This document shows positions 4,721 through 11,692 of a stretch of 17,008 nt of DNA, one piece after another. The position numbers and the translations under genes were made by a program. The notes under the pieces are model-generated. The model saw nothing but the letters and a program-made list of their open reading frames with translations, had not been told where the DNA came from and searched no databases. The DNA lies in assembly GCA_035525045.1 (NCBI GenBank), contig DATLEX010000148.1:1-17008 (forward strand), in the 5' to 3' direction. How positions within the stretch are numbered: position 1 is the first letter of the stretch; each line of letters starts with the position of its first letter. The DNA comes from DATLEX01 sp035525045 (lineage in GTDB: Bacteria > Acidobacteriota > Thermoanaerobaculia > Gp7-AA8).

Positions 4721-6643
4721 ATGGCCCGACTACTCGACAACATCAACACCCCGCACGACTTACGGAAGCTCGACCGCTCGCTGCTCCCCCAGGTGGCGGA
4801 GGAGATCCGCGAGATGATCATCGACGTGGTCTCGCGTGTCGGTGGGCACTTCGGAGGCAATCTCGGGATCGTGGAGCTGACCCTCGCCCTGCACTACGTC
4901 TACGACACGCCGCGCGACCAGATCGTCCTCGACACGGGGCACCAGAGCTACCCGCACAAGCTGATCACCGGCCGCCGGGATCGGTTTCATACCATCCGCC
5001 AGCACCACGGGATCTCCGGCTTCTGCAAGCGGGAGGAGTCGGAGTACGACGTCTTCAACGCCGGGCACGCCTCCACGTCGATCTCCGCGGCGCTGGGCGT
5101 CGCCGTGGCGCGCGATTTCAGGAAAGAGGATTACGACGTGGTGGCGGTGATCGGCGACGGCGCCCTCTCCGGCGGGCTGGCCCTGGAAGGGCTCAACCAG
5201 GCGGGGCACCTCAAGCGCAAGCTGTTGATCGTGCTCAACGACAACGACATGTCGATCTCCACGAACGTCGGCGCCATGTCGGGGTATCTCAACTCGATCA
5301 TCAAGGGGCAGCGCTACAACCAGGTCAAGGACCTCGCCAAGGGAGTGATGGACCGCATCCCGCTCATCGGCGGGAAGCTGCACGACTTCGCCTCCGACAT
5401 GGAGCAGCTCCTCAAGCACATGGTCGTGCCGGGGACGCTCTTCGAGGAGCTGGGGTTCAAGTACCTCGGTCCGTTCGACGGGCACGACCTGCAGCCCATG
5501 ATCGACCTGTTCCGGGAGAACAAGGACTACGACGGGCCGCTGCTGATCCACGTCATCACCAAGAAGGGGAAGGGATACGTTCCGGCGGAGGACAAGCCGA
5601 TCTGGTCGCACGGCGTGACGCCGTTCGACATCCCGTCGGGCGAGGTGAAGAAGTCCGACAAGCCGTCCCCGCCGACGTACACGAACGTCTTCGCGGATAC
5701 GCTGATCTGGCTGGCGCAGCAGGATCCGAAGATCGTGGCCATCACCGCGGCGATGCCGGAGGGGACGGGGCTCGACAAGTTCCGGAAGGTCCACCCGGAC
5801 CGGATGTTCGACGTCGGGATCGCCGAGCAGCACGCGGTGACGTTCTCCGGCGGGCTGGCCACGCAGGGGATGAAGCCGGTGGCGGCGATCTACTCGACGT
5901 TCCTGCAACGCGCCTTCGACCAGGTGTTCCACGACGTGACGATCATGGATCTGCCGGTCGTCTTCGCGCTCGACCGCGGCGGCATCGCCGGCGCGGACGG
6001 CCCGACGCACCACGGCATCTACGACATGGCCTACCTGCGGATTTTCCCGAACATGATCTGCATGGCTCCGAAGGACGAGAACGAGCTGCGGCACATGCTG
6101 AAGACCGCGATCGAGACGGGGCATCCCACCTCGCTGCGGTATCCGCGCGGCAGCGGCGTGGGCGTGGCGCTGGACGAGGAGGTCCGCTCGCTGCCGGTCG
6201 GCAAGGGTGAAGTCCTGCGCGAGGGCTCCGCGGCGGCGATCTTCGCCATCGGGAACGAGGTGTGGCCTTCGGTCCGGGCCGCGGAGATCCTGGCAGGGGA
6301 GGGGATCGACGTCGCGGTGATCAACGGGCGGTTCATCAAGCCGCTCGACGACGAGCTGATCACGCGCTACTGCACTCCCGGTGCGCGGATCGTCACGGTC
6401 GAGGAAGGCTCCCTGGCCGGCGGCTTCGGCTCGGCGGTCATGGAGCGCGCCCAGGAGCTCGGCCTGGAGGGAGTGCTGTTCCACCGCATCGGCATCCCCG
6501 ACGAGTACGTGCACCACGGCACGCAGGACGTGCTGCGCGCGCAGTACGACCTCCATCCGGAAGGCATCGCCCGCCGCGTGCGCGAGTTCATCGATGTCAT
6601 TCCGAGCGTAGCGAGGAATCTGGGCGGTTGGGCGGTACGCTGA
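4721..6643 (+). CDS. dxs: 1-deoxy-D-xylulose-5-phosphate synthase
   Basis: Dxs condenses pyruvate and glyceraldehyde 3-phosphate with thiamine diphosphate, the first step of the MEP route to isoprenoids, and so feeds IspA. The 640-residue protein shows the family landmarks in order. They are LLDNINTPHDLRKL, VGGHFGGNLGIVELTLALHYVYD, DTGHQSYPHKLITGR and GFCKREESEYDVFNAGHASTSISAALG. Next come the thiamine-binding GDGALSGGLALEGLNQAG (GDG about 145-147), FDVGIAEQHAVTFSGGLA and DRGGIAGADGPTHHGIYDMAYLR (usual form DRAG). The start is ATG 4721, five bases after the ispA stop, without a clear Shine-Dalgarno, so coupling is likely. The last 16 residues (from about DVIPSVARNLGGWAVR) are not family sequence. 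They are encoded by a copy of a dispersed repeat at 6596-6643 that has replaced or extended the natural end. Confidence 0.97.
   Translation: MARLLDNINTPHDLRKLDRSLLPQVAEEIREMIIDVVSRVGGHFGGNLGIVELTLALHYVYDTPRDQIVLDTGHQSYPHKLITGRRDRFHTIRQHHGISGFCKREESEYDVFNAGHASTSISAALGVAVARDFRKEDYDVVAVIGDGALSGGLALEGLNQAGHLKRKLLIVLNDNDMSISTNVGAMSGYLNSIIKGQRYNQVKDLAKGVMDRIPLIGGKLHDFASDMEQLLKHMVVPGTLFEELGFKYLGPFDGHDLQPMIDLFRENKDYDGPLLIHVITKKGKGYVPAEDKPIWSHGVTPFDIPSGEVKKSDKPSPPTYTNVFADTLIWLAQQDPKIVAITAAMPEGTGLDKFRKVHPDRMFDVGIAEQHAVTFSGGLATQGMKPVAAIYSTFLQRAFDQVFHDVTIMDLPVVFALDRGGIAGADGPTHHGIYDMAYLRIFPNMICMAPKDENELRHMLKTAIETGHPTSLRYPRGSGVGVALDEEVRSLPVGKGEVLREGSAAAIFAIGNEVWPSVRAAEILAGEGIDVAVINGRFIKPLDDELITRYCTPGARIVTVEEGSLAGGFGSAVMERAQELGLEGVLFHRIGIPDEYVHHGTQDVLRAQYDLHPEGIARRVREFIDVIPSVARNLGGWAVR
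6596..6643 (+). repeat. Dispersed repeat copy 1, forming the 3' end of dxs
   Basis: The first 28 bases (core CCGAGCGTAGCGAG) differ at only one position from the reverse complement of 11654-11681. The following GC-rich part (GGGCGGTTGGGCGGTACGC) is also similar to the inner part of that copy. The copy is read in frame as VIPSVARNL plus GGWAVR and supplies the dxs stop codon. The tlyA start lies 19 bp beyond it. Confidence 0.85.
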
Positions 6644-6662
6644 TCGCCCCACTCCCTCCTGG

Positions 6663-7445
6663 ATGAAGTCGAAGCAGCGCCTCGATGTCGCCCTCGTCGA
6701 GCGTGGCCTGGTCGAGACGCGCTCCAAGGCCCAGGCCCTGATCATGGCCCGGCGCGTCATGGTCAACGGCGCCTTCGCCGGCAAGCCCGGAACCCCGGTC
6801 GCCGCGGACGACGAGCTCCGCGTCACCGAGCTCGAGCATCCCTGGGTCGGCCGCGGCGGGATGAAGCTCGCCCGCGCGCTCGAGGAGTTCGGGATCGATC
6901 TGACCGGCCGCGTCTGCGCCGACATCGGGGCCTCCACCGGCGGCTTCACCGACGTGATGCTGCAGAGCGGAGCCAGGAAGGTCTACGCCATCGACGTCGG
7001 GTATGGGCAGCTCGACCAGTCGCTGCGCAACGACCCGCGGGTGGTGAGCCGGGAGAAAGTCAACGCCCGCTACCTGACGGCCGCCGACTTCGACGAGCCG
7101 GTCGAGTTCGTCGCCGTCGACGTCTCCTTCATCTCCCTGAAGCTGATCCTGCCGGCGGTGCGGGATCTCCTTCGCGGCGAGCTCGTCGCGCTCATCAAGC
7201 CGCAATTCGAAGTCGGCAGGCGTGACGTCGGAAAGGGAGGGATCGTCCGTGACGAGGCCAAACGCCGCCAGGCCGTCGAGGGGATCGTCACCTTCGCGCG
7301 TGAGAGCGGCTTCGACGTCCACGGCGTGATCGAGAGCCCGGTGACGGGAGCGGAAGGAAACGTCGAGTATCTGATGTACGCGGTTCGGGTCACGGACTCC
7401 GCTCCAAGTACTCCCGCAGGCCCTCCCGCCACGAGTCGGGTTTGA
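6663..7445 (+). CDS. tlyA: TlyA family rRNA 2'-O-methyltransferase (S4 domain)
   Basis: TlyA-type enzymes methylate ribose of cytidines in 16S and/or 23S rRNA using S-adenosylmethionine; the name hemolysin is historical. The 260-residue protein starts with an S4 RNA-binding domain (about 5-60: RLDVALVERGLVETRSKAQALIMARRVMVNG) followed by WVGRGGMKLARALEEF. Then comes an FtsJ-like methyltransferase fold with the SAM motif CADIGASTGGFTDVML (85-100), AIDVGYGQLDQSLR, VAVDVSFISLKLILP and the catalytic-region LIKPQFEVGR...GGIVRDE. The family's K-D-K-E type residues appear to be present. The start ATG 6663 fits the family but has no Shine-Dalgarno; the bases before it border the repeat that ends dxs. 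The last 56 bp overlap the 3' end of rfbD on the other strand. Probably the last gene of the isoprenoid operon. Confidence 0.94.
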   Translation: MKSKQRLDVALVERGLVETRSKAQALIMARRVMVNGAFAGKPGTPVAADDELRVTELEHPWVGRGGMKLARALEEFGIDLTGRVCADIGASTGGFTDVMLQSGARKVYAIDVGYGQLDQSLRNDPRVVSREKVNARYLTAADFDEPVEFVAVDVSFISLKLILPAVRDLLRGELVALIKPQFEVGRRDVGKGGIVRDEAKRRQAVEGIVTFARESGFDVHGVIESPVTGAEGNVEYLMYAVRVTDSAPSTPAGPPATSRV

Positions 7446-8238
7446 CGCCGGTGAGCCTCTCGTAGCGCTCGGTGGACAGGACCGAGTAGGCCGGCCGTGG
7501 GGCGGGGCGGGGGAAGTCGCTCGTCGACACCGGTTTCACCTCGTTTCCCGCGCCCGTCTCCTCCACGATGGCGCGGGCGAAGTCGTACCAGGTGCACTCC
7601 GGCTCGTCGGCATAGTGCACGATCCCGCGGGCCTCGGCGTGCTGTGCCAGGCGGATGATTGCGCGAGCCAGGTGCGGCGTGTAGGTCGGCCGCCCCCGCT
7701 GGTCGTCGACCACGCGCAGCGGATCGGTCCCCTTCCGGATCTGGTTGCGAATGGCCTCTACGAAATTGCGGCCGTGCGCCCCGAACAGCCAGGAGCTCCG
7801 CACGATGAGGTGCTCGTTCGCGTGCGTCGCGGCGATCTCCCCGAGGAGCTTGGACCGGCCGTAGGCGGAGAGGGGGCCGGTCGGGTCGTTGATCTCGTAC
7901 GGCGTCCGCTTCGACCCGTCGAAGACGAAGTCGGTGGAAATCTGAATCAACAGCGCGCCGGCCTCGTTGGCGGCGCTGGCCAGCAGCTCCACCGCGGAGC
8001 CGTTGACCGCGTTGGCCACCCTTTCTTCGGCCTCCGCGTCATCCACGCGGGTGAAGGCGGCGCAGTTGACGATCACCCGCGGCCGCGCCTCCCGAACGGT
8101 CTCGGCCACCGACCGTCCACTGGTGATGTCGAGGTCCGATCGGGTCAGGGCCGTGAATTCGATGTCCTGCGCCAGCAGCTCGTCGCGCAGATCGATGCCC
8201 GCCATCCCTCCGGCACCGGTGATCAGCCACGGCGTCAT
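7390..8238 (-). CDS. rfbD: dTDP-4-dehydrorhamnose reductase
   Basis: This short-chain dehydrogenase/reductase performs the last step of dTDP-L-rhamnose synthesis, reducing dTDP-4-dehydrorhamnose with NAD(P)H for surface polysaccharides. The 282-residue protein has the nucleotide-binding ITGAGGMAG (6-14), DLDIT, VIVNCAAFTRVDDAEAE (56-71), STDFVFDG (101-108), the catalytic Y126-x3-K130 in SAYGRSKLLGE, VRSSWLFG and RPTYTPHLA. All are typical of RmlD. Its ATG overlaps the TGA of the DUF4388 gene by four bases (ATGA), so its translation is coupled to it. rfbA, rfbB and rfbC are not in this window. It ends by overlapping tlyA tail to tail. Other RmlD-like reductases (for example in deoxysugar or spore-coat pathways) cannot be excluded. 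Confidence 0.93.
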   Translation of the reverse strand: MTPWLITGAGGMAGIDLRDELLAQDIEFTALTRSDLDITSGRSVAETVREARPRVIVNCAAFTRVDDAEAEERVANAVNGSAVELLASAANEAGALLIQISTDFVFDGSKRTPYEINDPTGPLSAYGRSKLLGEIAATHANEHLIVRSSWLFGAHGRNFVEAIRNQIRKGTDPLRVVDDQRGRPTYTPHLARAIIRLAQHAEARGIVHYADEPECTWYDFARAIVEETGAGNEVKPVSTSDFPRPAPRPAYSVLSTERYERLTGVKPDSWREGLREYLERSP

Positions 8239-9020
8239 CGAACCGGGCGTGTGCCGGGGTCGGTCTTCAGCTTCACCCGCACTCCGCCCGAGGACTTCAC
8301 GGCGATCAGGTGCATGACGAAGAAGGCGTAGAGGAGGCGGGCGTTCACTCCTGCCGAGAGGGGGGTGGTGGTGACGAGCTCGCCCAGCGATCGCTTTCCG
8401 TCGATGGCCTCCAGGAGGTTCTCCTCGTCCTCGCCGAGATGCAGCTCCTCGACGTGCTCACCGGTGCGGCTCACCAGGGTGGTCTTCGTACCGACGCGCG
8501 CGAGCAGCGCCTTGGCGTCGGGCATGTGCCGCACTCCCTCGACGATGGCCTGCGGGATCGGGATGTCGAGCTTCACGAACTCCCGGTGGCGGTCTCGACC
8601 GGGAGTGAAGGTGATGGTCCCGCCATCCCAGGCGAATACGGACCAGACGATCTCCTGGATCTGCTCGCGCACGGCCTCGAGCATCGCCTCCGGCTCGAGT
8701 ACCCGCATGTCGGTCAGCAGCGTTCCCTGCCGGTGTCCGGTGGCGAGCAGGCGGCGCACGCTCTCGTCGTATTGCTCGCGGGTGATCCGCCCCTCGTTCA
8801 GCAGGCGGTCGCCGAGCGAGTCGCGGACCTGGTTCGAGGTGGCGAAGACGATCCGGCCGCGGTCGAGGAAGATCTCCTTCCGCTCGTTCCCGCGGCGGCA
8901 CTCGACCGTGCCGGGCGCCTGGTGCCGGTAGACGGTGACCAGAATCTCCGGAAGAGGACTCTGGGTGAGATCGGTTTCGTAGACGGGACGGGGGCGGGGG
9001 TCCTGCCTGGGCGAGGTCAT
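8235..9020 (-). CDS. DUF4388 domain protein (PatA-like N-terminal type)
   Basis: The 261-residue cytoplasmic protein has no signal or membrane span. Residues about 17-75 (TDLTQSPLPEILVTVYRHQAPGTVECRRGNERKEIFLDRGRIVFATSN) match the DUF4388 pattern also seen at the N-terminus of PatA-type response regulators. In that pattern a small beta module is followed by 'I-F-x-x-G-x-I-x-F-A'. The middle (LGDRLLNEGRITREQYDESVRRLLATGHRQGTLL, about 69-102) resembles the helical module found in type II secretion ATPase N-termini. It is followed by EIVWSVFAWDGGTITF, and the C-terminal third (ENLLEAIDGKRSLGELV) looks like a winged-helix-type segment. These domains occur in motility and signalling proteins, but no output domain is present here and the role is unknown. 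It sits three bases after the tatA stop and overlaps rfbD by four bases. Confidence 0.75.
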   Translation of the reverse strand: MTSPRQDPRPRPVYETDLTQSPLPEILVTVYRHQAPGTVECRRGNERKEIFLDRGRIVFATSNQVRDSLGDRLLNEGRITREQYDESVRRLLATGHRQGTLLTDMRVLEPEAMLEAVREQIQEIVWSVFAWDGGTITFTPGRDRHREFVKLDIPIPQAIVEGVRHMPDAKALLARVGTKTTLVSRTGEHVEELHLGEDEENLLEAIDGKRSLGELVTTTPLSAGVNARLLYAFFVMHLIAVKSSGGVRVKLKTDPGTRPVR

Positions 9021-9023
9021 GCG

Positions 9024-9212
9024 CTAGCCGTCGATCCGCGGCGAGTCCTTCTCGTCGATGCTCTTGTCGCTCTTCCCCTTGCTCAGGCCCTCGCGGAAGT
9101 TGGAGATGCCCTCACCGAGACCCCGGCCCAGCATCGGAAGCTTCGACGCCCCGAAGATGATCACCACGATGAGGAGAATGACGACCAGTTCACCCATTCC
9201 GAGTCCAAACAT
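9024..9212 (-). CDS. tatA: Sec-independent protein translocase subunit TatA
   Basis: TatA forms the pore-like assemblies that let folded, twin-arginine signal proteins cross the inner membrane. The 62-residue product has the standard plan. A short periplasmic start MFGLGMGEL is followed by one membrane helix (VVILLIVVIIF, about 10-20), the hallmark FG-hinge FGASKLPMLGRGLGEGISNFREG, which makes the amphipathic helix, and a charged tail. I chose ATG 9212 because GGAGG lies four bases upstream and the protein then has the normal length; the frame is open for a long way upstream without family sequence. TatB is distinguished by a longer tail, so TatA is the better call. tatC is not in the window. 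First gene of a minus-strand set with the DUF4388 gene and rfbD, divergent from pcrA. Confidence 0.93.
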   Translation of the reverse strand: MFGLGMGELVVILLIVVIIFGASKLPMLGRGLGEGISNFREGLSKGKSDKSIDEKDSPRIDG

Positions 9213-9314
9213 GAAGCCTCCAGTGGGACAGCAAAGCCTATCCCGAACAACAGGGTTACGGCAATTTGTCATCCCGCCGGGAGCCGAGAGCCGGTTTAAG
9301 ATGCGCCCTCCACG
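9213..9314. promoter_or_regulatory. Divergent control region, tatA / pcrA
   Basis: This 102-bp gap must carry promoters in both directions. On the minus strand GGAGG (9217-9221) serves tatA. On the plus strand there is no Shine-Dalgarno before the pcrA ATG. TTGTCA at 9266-9271 is a fair -35, and TAAGAT at 9297-9302 is a -10-like TANNNT box 12 bases before the ATG, but the spacing between them (25 bp) is too long for one sigma-70 promoter. I therefore give no firm promoter. Confidence 0.4.
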
Positions 9315-11570
9315 ATGATCGACCTCACAGGGTTGAACGAGCAGCAGCGAAAGGCCGTGACACACGGCACCGGGCCTCTTCTGGTGCTGGCGGGGGCGGG
9401 GTCGGGCAAAACCAGGGTCATCACCTGCCGGATCGCCTGGCTGATCGGGGAGCAGGGGGTGCCACCCTTCCGGATCCTGGCGGTGACGTTCACGAACAAA
9501 GCCGCCAACGAGATGCTGGGACGCGTCGAGCACCTGGTGCCGAACATCGGGGCCCGCCCCTGGATCGGTACCTTCCACGCCACCTCCCTCCGGATGCTGC
9601 GGCGGTACGCCGGCCGGCTGGGGTTCACGCAGTCCTTTGCCGTCTACGACACGGCCGACCAGCTCACCCTGGTGCGGCGCTGCATGCGGGAGCTGAACGT
9701 CAACGACGAGGCCTTTCCGCCGCGGGCCATCCTCTCCCGGATCTCCGCCGCGAAGAACGAGCTGGTGGGGCCGGTGGAGTACGAGAAGAACAACCTCGAC
9801 TTCTTCGGCGCGCGGGTGGCGGAGGTCTACCGGCTGTATCAGAAGCGCCTCCGCGAGTACGACGCCATGGACTTCGACGATCTGATCGGGAACTACGTGC
9901 AACTGCTCGAGCAGAACGACGACGTCCGAAACGAGCTGCACGAGCGCTTCCCGCATCTCCTGATCGACGAGTACCAGGACACGAACCGCGCCCAGTACGT
10001 TCTGATCAAGCTCCTGGCCGGACCGCGGGGGAACGTCGTCGCCGTGGGGGACGAGGATCAGTCCATTTACCGCTTCCGGGGAGCGGACATCAACAACATC
10101 CTGAACTTCGAGCGCGATTTTCCGGGCGCGACCGTGGTGAAGCTCGAGCAGAACTACCGCTCCACCGGCAACATCCTCGACGCCGCCACGGGGGTGGTCT
10201 CGCGGAACGTTGCCCGGAAGGGAAAAACACTCTACACCCGCGCCGGAAGCGGCGACCCGGTACGGATCGTGACCTGCAGCAACGAGCGGGAAGAGGCGCA
10301 GTTCGTGATCGGGAAGATCACCTCGCAACGCGGAGAGCGGAAGCTGTCCGATTTCGCGGTCCTCTTCCGGACCAACGCCCAGTCGCGGCCCTTTGAAGAA
10401 GAGCTGCTCCGCGCCAACGTCCCCTACTCGGTCGTGGGGGGCGTGAAGTTCTACGAGCGCGCCGAGATCAAGGACGTGCTCTCGTTCCTCCGTCTCGCCG
10501 GGCGACCGCATGACACACCTTCCATCGAGCGGGTCATCAACGTTCCCTCGCGCGGAATCGGCGACACCACCGTGGCCGCGCTGAACGATCGCGCCGCCCG
10601 GCAGGACACCTCGCTCTGGTCCGTCATCGAAGGGGACCTCGCATTTCTCTCCGCCCGGGCGTCGAAGGCCGTTCGCGAGTTCCGGGAGATCGTCCACGAC
10701 CTCCAGCGTGCCTCGTCGCAGCCCGTCCCGGAGCTCCTCGACTATCTCCTGCTCCGCACCGGCTACCGGCGGATGTTCAGCGAGTCGCGCGACATCCAGG
10801 ACGAGTCGCGACTGGAGAACATCGACGAGCTCCTCGGCTCCGCCCGCGAATTCGTCGAGCAGAGCCCATCCGCTACGCTGGCCGACTACCTCGACTCGCT
10901 GACGCTGATGTCCGACCTCGACCGATACGAGTCGCAGAAGGGCGTCACGCTGATGACCCTCCATGCCGCCAAGGGACTCGAGTTCCGGGTGGTCTTCCTG
11001 GCGGGCATGGAGGAAGGCATCCTTCCGCATTCGCAGTCCCTGGAGCACAACGAGGACGTGGAGGAAGAGCGCCGTCTCTGCTACGTCGGCATGACCCGGG
11101 CCCGCGAGCAGCTCTACTGCCTCCACTCGCGGGAGCGCCGGTTGCACGGGAGATTCCGCGAACAGCCCCCCTCGCCGTTCCTGGCGGAGATCCCGGAGGA
11201 GGTGACACAGGAGGTGCGCCTCGGCGGCGTCCGATCGGCGAAGCCGCAATGGCGTGAACAGCCTCGTACAAGAGGGGTCCCGCCGCGGGAGCCGCGCCCT
11301 TCATCCGCGCGGTCCGAAACGGCCGCCGTCTTGTCGTTCTTCAAGGACTCGCCGATCCAGTTCGATCCCGCCGCGATCCAGCCCGCGGGAGCGAGGCAGG
11401 AGAACAGGGCCGACCTGAAGCGCGGCCAGCGCGTCCGCCACGAGCAGTTCGGCGAGGGCACCATTCTGACCATGGAAGGTTCGGGTCCCAACGCCAAGCT
11501 GACCGTGTATTTCGAACGCGCCGGGCCGAAAAAGTTCATCGCCAAGTACGCGAAACTGACGAGGATCTGA
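9315..11570 (+). CDS. pcrA: UvrD/PcrA family 3'-5' DNA helicase
   Basis: This superfamily 1A helicase unwinds DNA in repair and in removal of RecA filaments or stalled transcription. The 751-residue protein has all motifs in order: QQRKAV (Q motif), Walker A GAGSGKT (27-33), AVTFTNKAANEM (Ia), GTFHA, Walker B DEYQD (218-222), GDEDQSIYRFRGAD (III), QNYRS (IV), RTNAQSRPFEEEL, MTLHAAKGLEFRVVFLAGMEEGILPHS (V) and EEERRLCYVGMTRAR (VI). After a poorly conserved linker (about 640-700) the last 55 residues (LKRGQRVRHEQFGEGTILTMEG...) form the Tudor-like domain that in PcrA/UvrD binds RNA polymerase. Length is normal. The ATG 9315 start begins two residues before the conserved LTGLNEQQ; there is no Shine-Dalgarno. 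It converges on the TPR gene across an inverted repeat. PcrA and UvrD names are interchangeable here. Confidence 0.96.
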   Translation: MIDLTGLNEQQRKAVTHGTGPLLVLAGAGSGKTRVITCRIAWLIGEQGVPPFRILAVTFTNKAANEMLGRVEHLVPNIGARPWIGTFHATSLRMLRRYAGRLGFTQSFAVYDTADQLTLVRRCMRELNVNDEAFPPRAILSRISAAKNELVGPVEYEKNNLDFFGARVAEVYRLYQKRLREYDAMDFDDLIGNYVQLLEQNDDVRNELHERFPHLLIDEYQDTNRAQYVLIKLLAGPRGNVVAVGDEDQSIYRFRGADINNILNFERDFPGATVVKLEQNYRSTGNILDAATGVVSRNVARKGKTLYTRAGSGDPVRIVTCSNEREEAQFVIGKITSQRGERKLSDFAVLFRTNAQSRPFEEELLRANVPYSVVGGVKFYERAEIKDVLSFLRLAGRPHDTPSIERVINVPSRGIGDTTVAALNDRAARQDTSLWSVIEGDLAFLSARASKAVREFREIVHDLQRASSQPVPELLDYLLLRTGYRRMFSESRDIQDESRLENIDELLGSAREFVEQSPSATLADYLDSLTLMSDLDRYESQKGVTLMTLHAAKGLEFRVVFLAGMEEGILPHSQSLEHNEDVEEERRLCYVGMTRAREQLYCLHSRERRLHGRFREQPPSPFLAEIPEEVTQEVRLGGVRSAKPQWREQPRTRGVPPREPRPSSARSETAAVLSFFKDSPIQFDPAAIQPAGARQENRADLKRGQRVRHEQFGEGTILTMEGSGPNAKLTVYFERAGPKKFIAKYAKLTRI

Positions 11571-11592
11571 GATGGTGAAAAGGTGAGTCCCC

Positions 11593-11681
11593 GTCATCCC
11601 GAGCGGAGCGAGGGATCCGGGTGGGAGGGGATACGCAGCGTGCCACCCACCCGCCAGATTCCTCGCTCCGCTCGGAATGAC
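11593..11681. terminator. Inverted pair of dispersed repeats between convergent genes; terminator candidate
   Basis: Copies 2 and 3 of the repeat with core CCGAGCGGAGCGAG face each other: 11593-11620 and, inverted, 11654-11681 match at 25 of 28 positions. The inner GGGTGGG (11619-11625) also pairs with CCACCC near 11643-11648. The RNA of either strand would fold into a long hairpin. It lies 22 bp after the pcrA stop and 11 bp before the stop of the minus-strand TPR gene, so it is well placed to end transcription from both sides, although no T-tract is present. Confidence 0.75.
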
Positions 11682-11692
11682 AGCGCGATTGA

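Noticed and set aside
4760..6949. A 729-codon open frame on the minus strand opposite dxs
   Set aside because: It lies in antisense to a complete, well-conserved gene and its product is full of Arg, His, Asp and Val without any family motif. Such frames are a by-product of the strong third-position G/C bias here.
9213..11249. A long minus-strand frame opposite pcrA continuing into tatA
   Set aside because: Only the last 62 codons (from 9212) are TatA. The rest is antisense to the helicase and has no domain. The GGAGG before 9212 fixes the true start.
11593..11681. Terminal inverted repeats of an insertion sequence
   Set aside because: Only 33 bp lie between the arms, no transposase or target duplication is seen, and single copies occur elsewhere without a partner.
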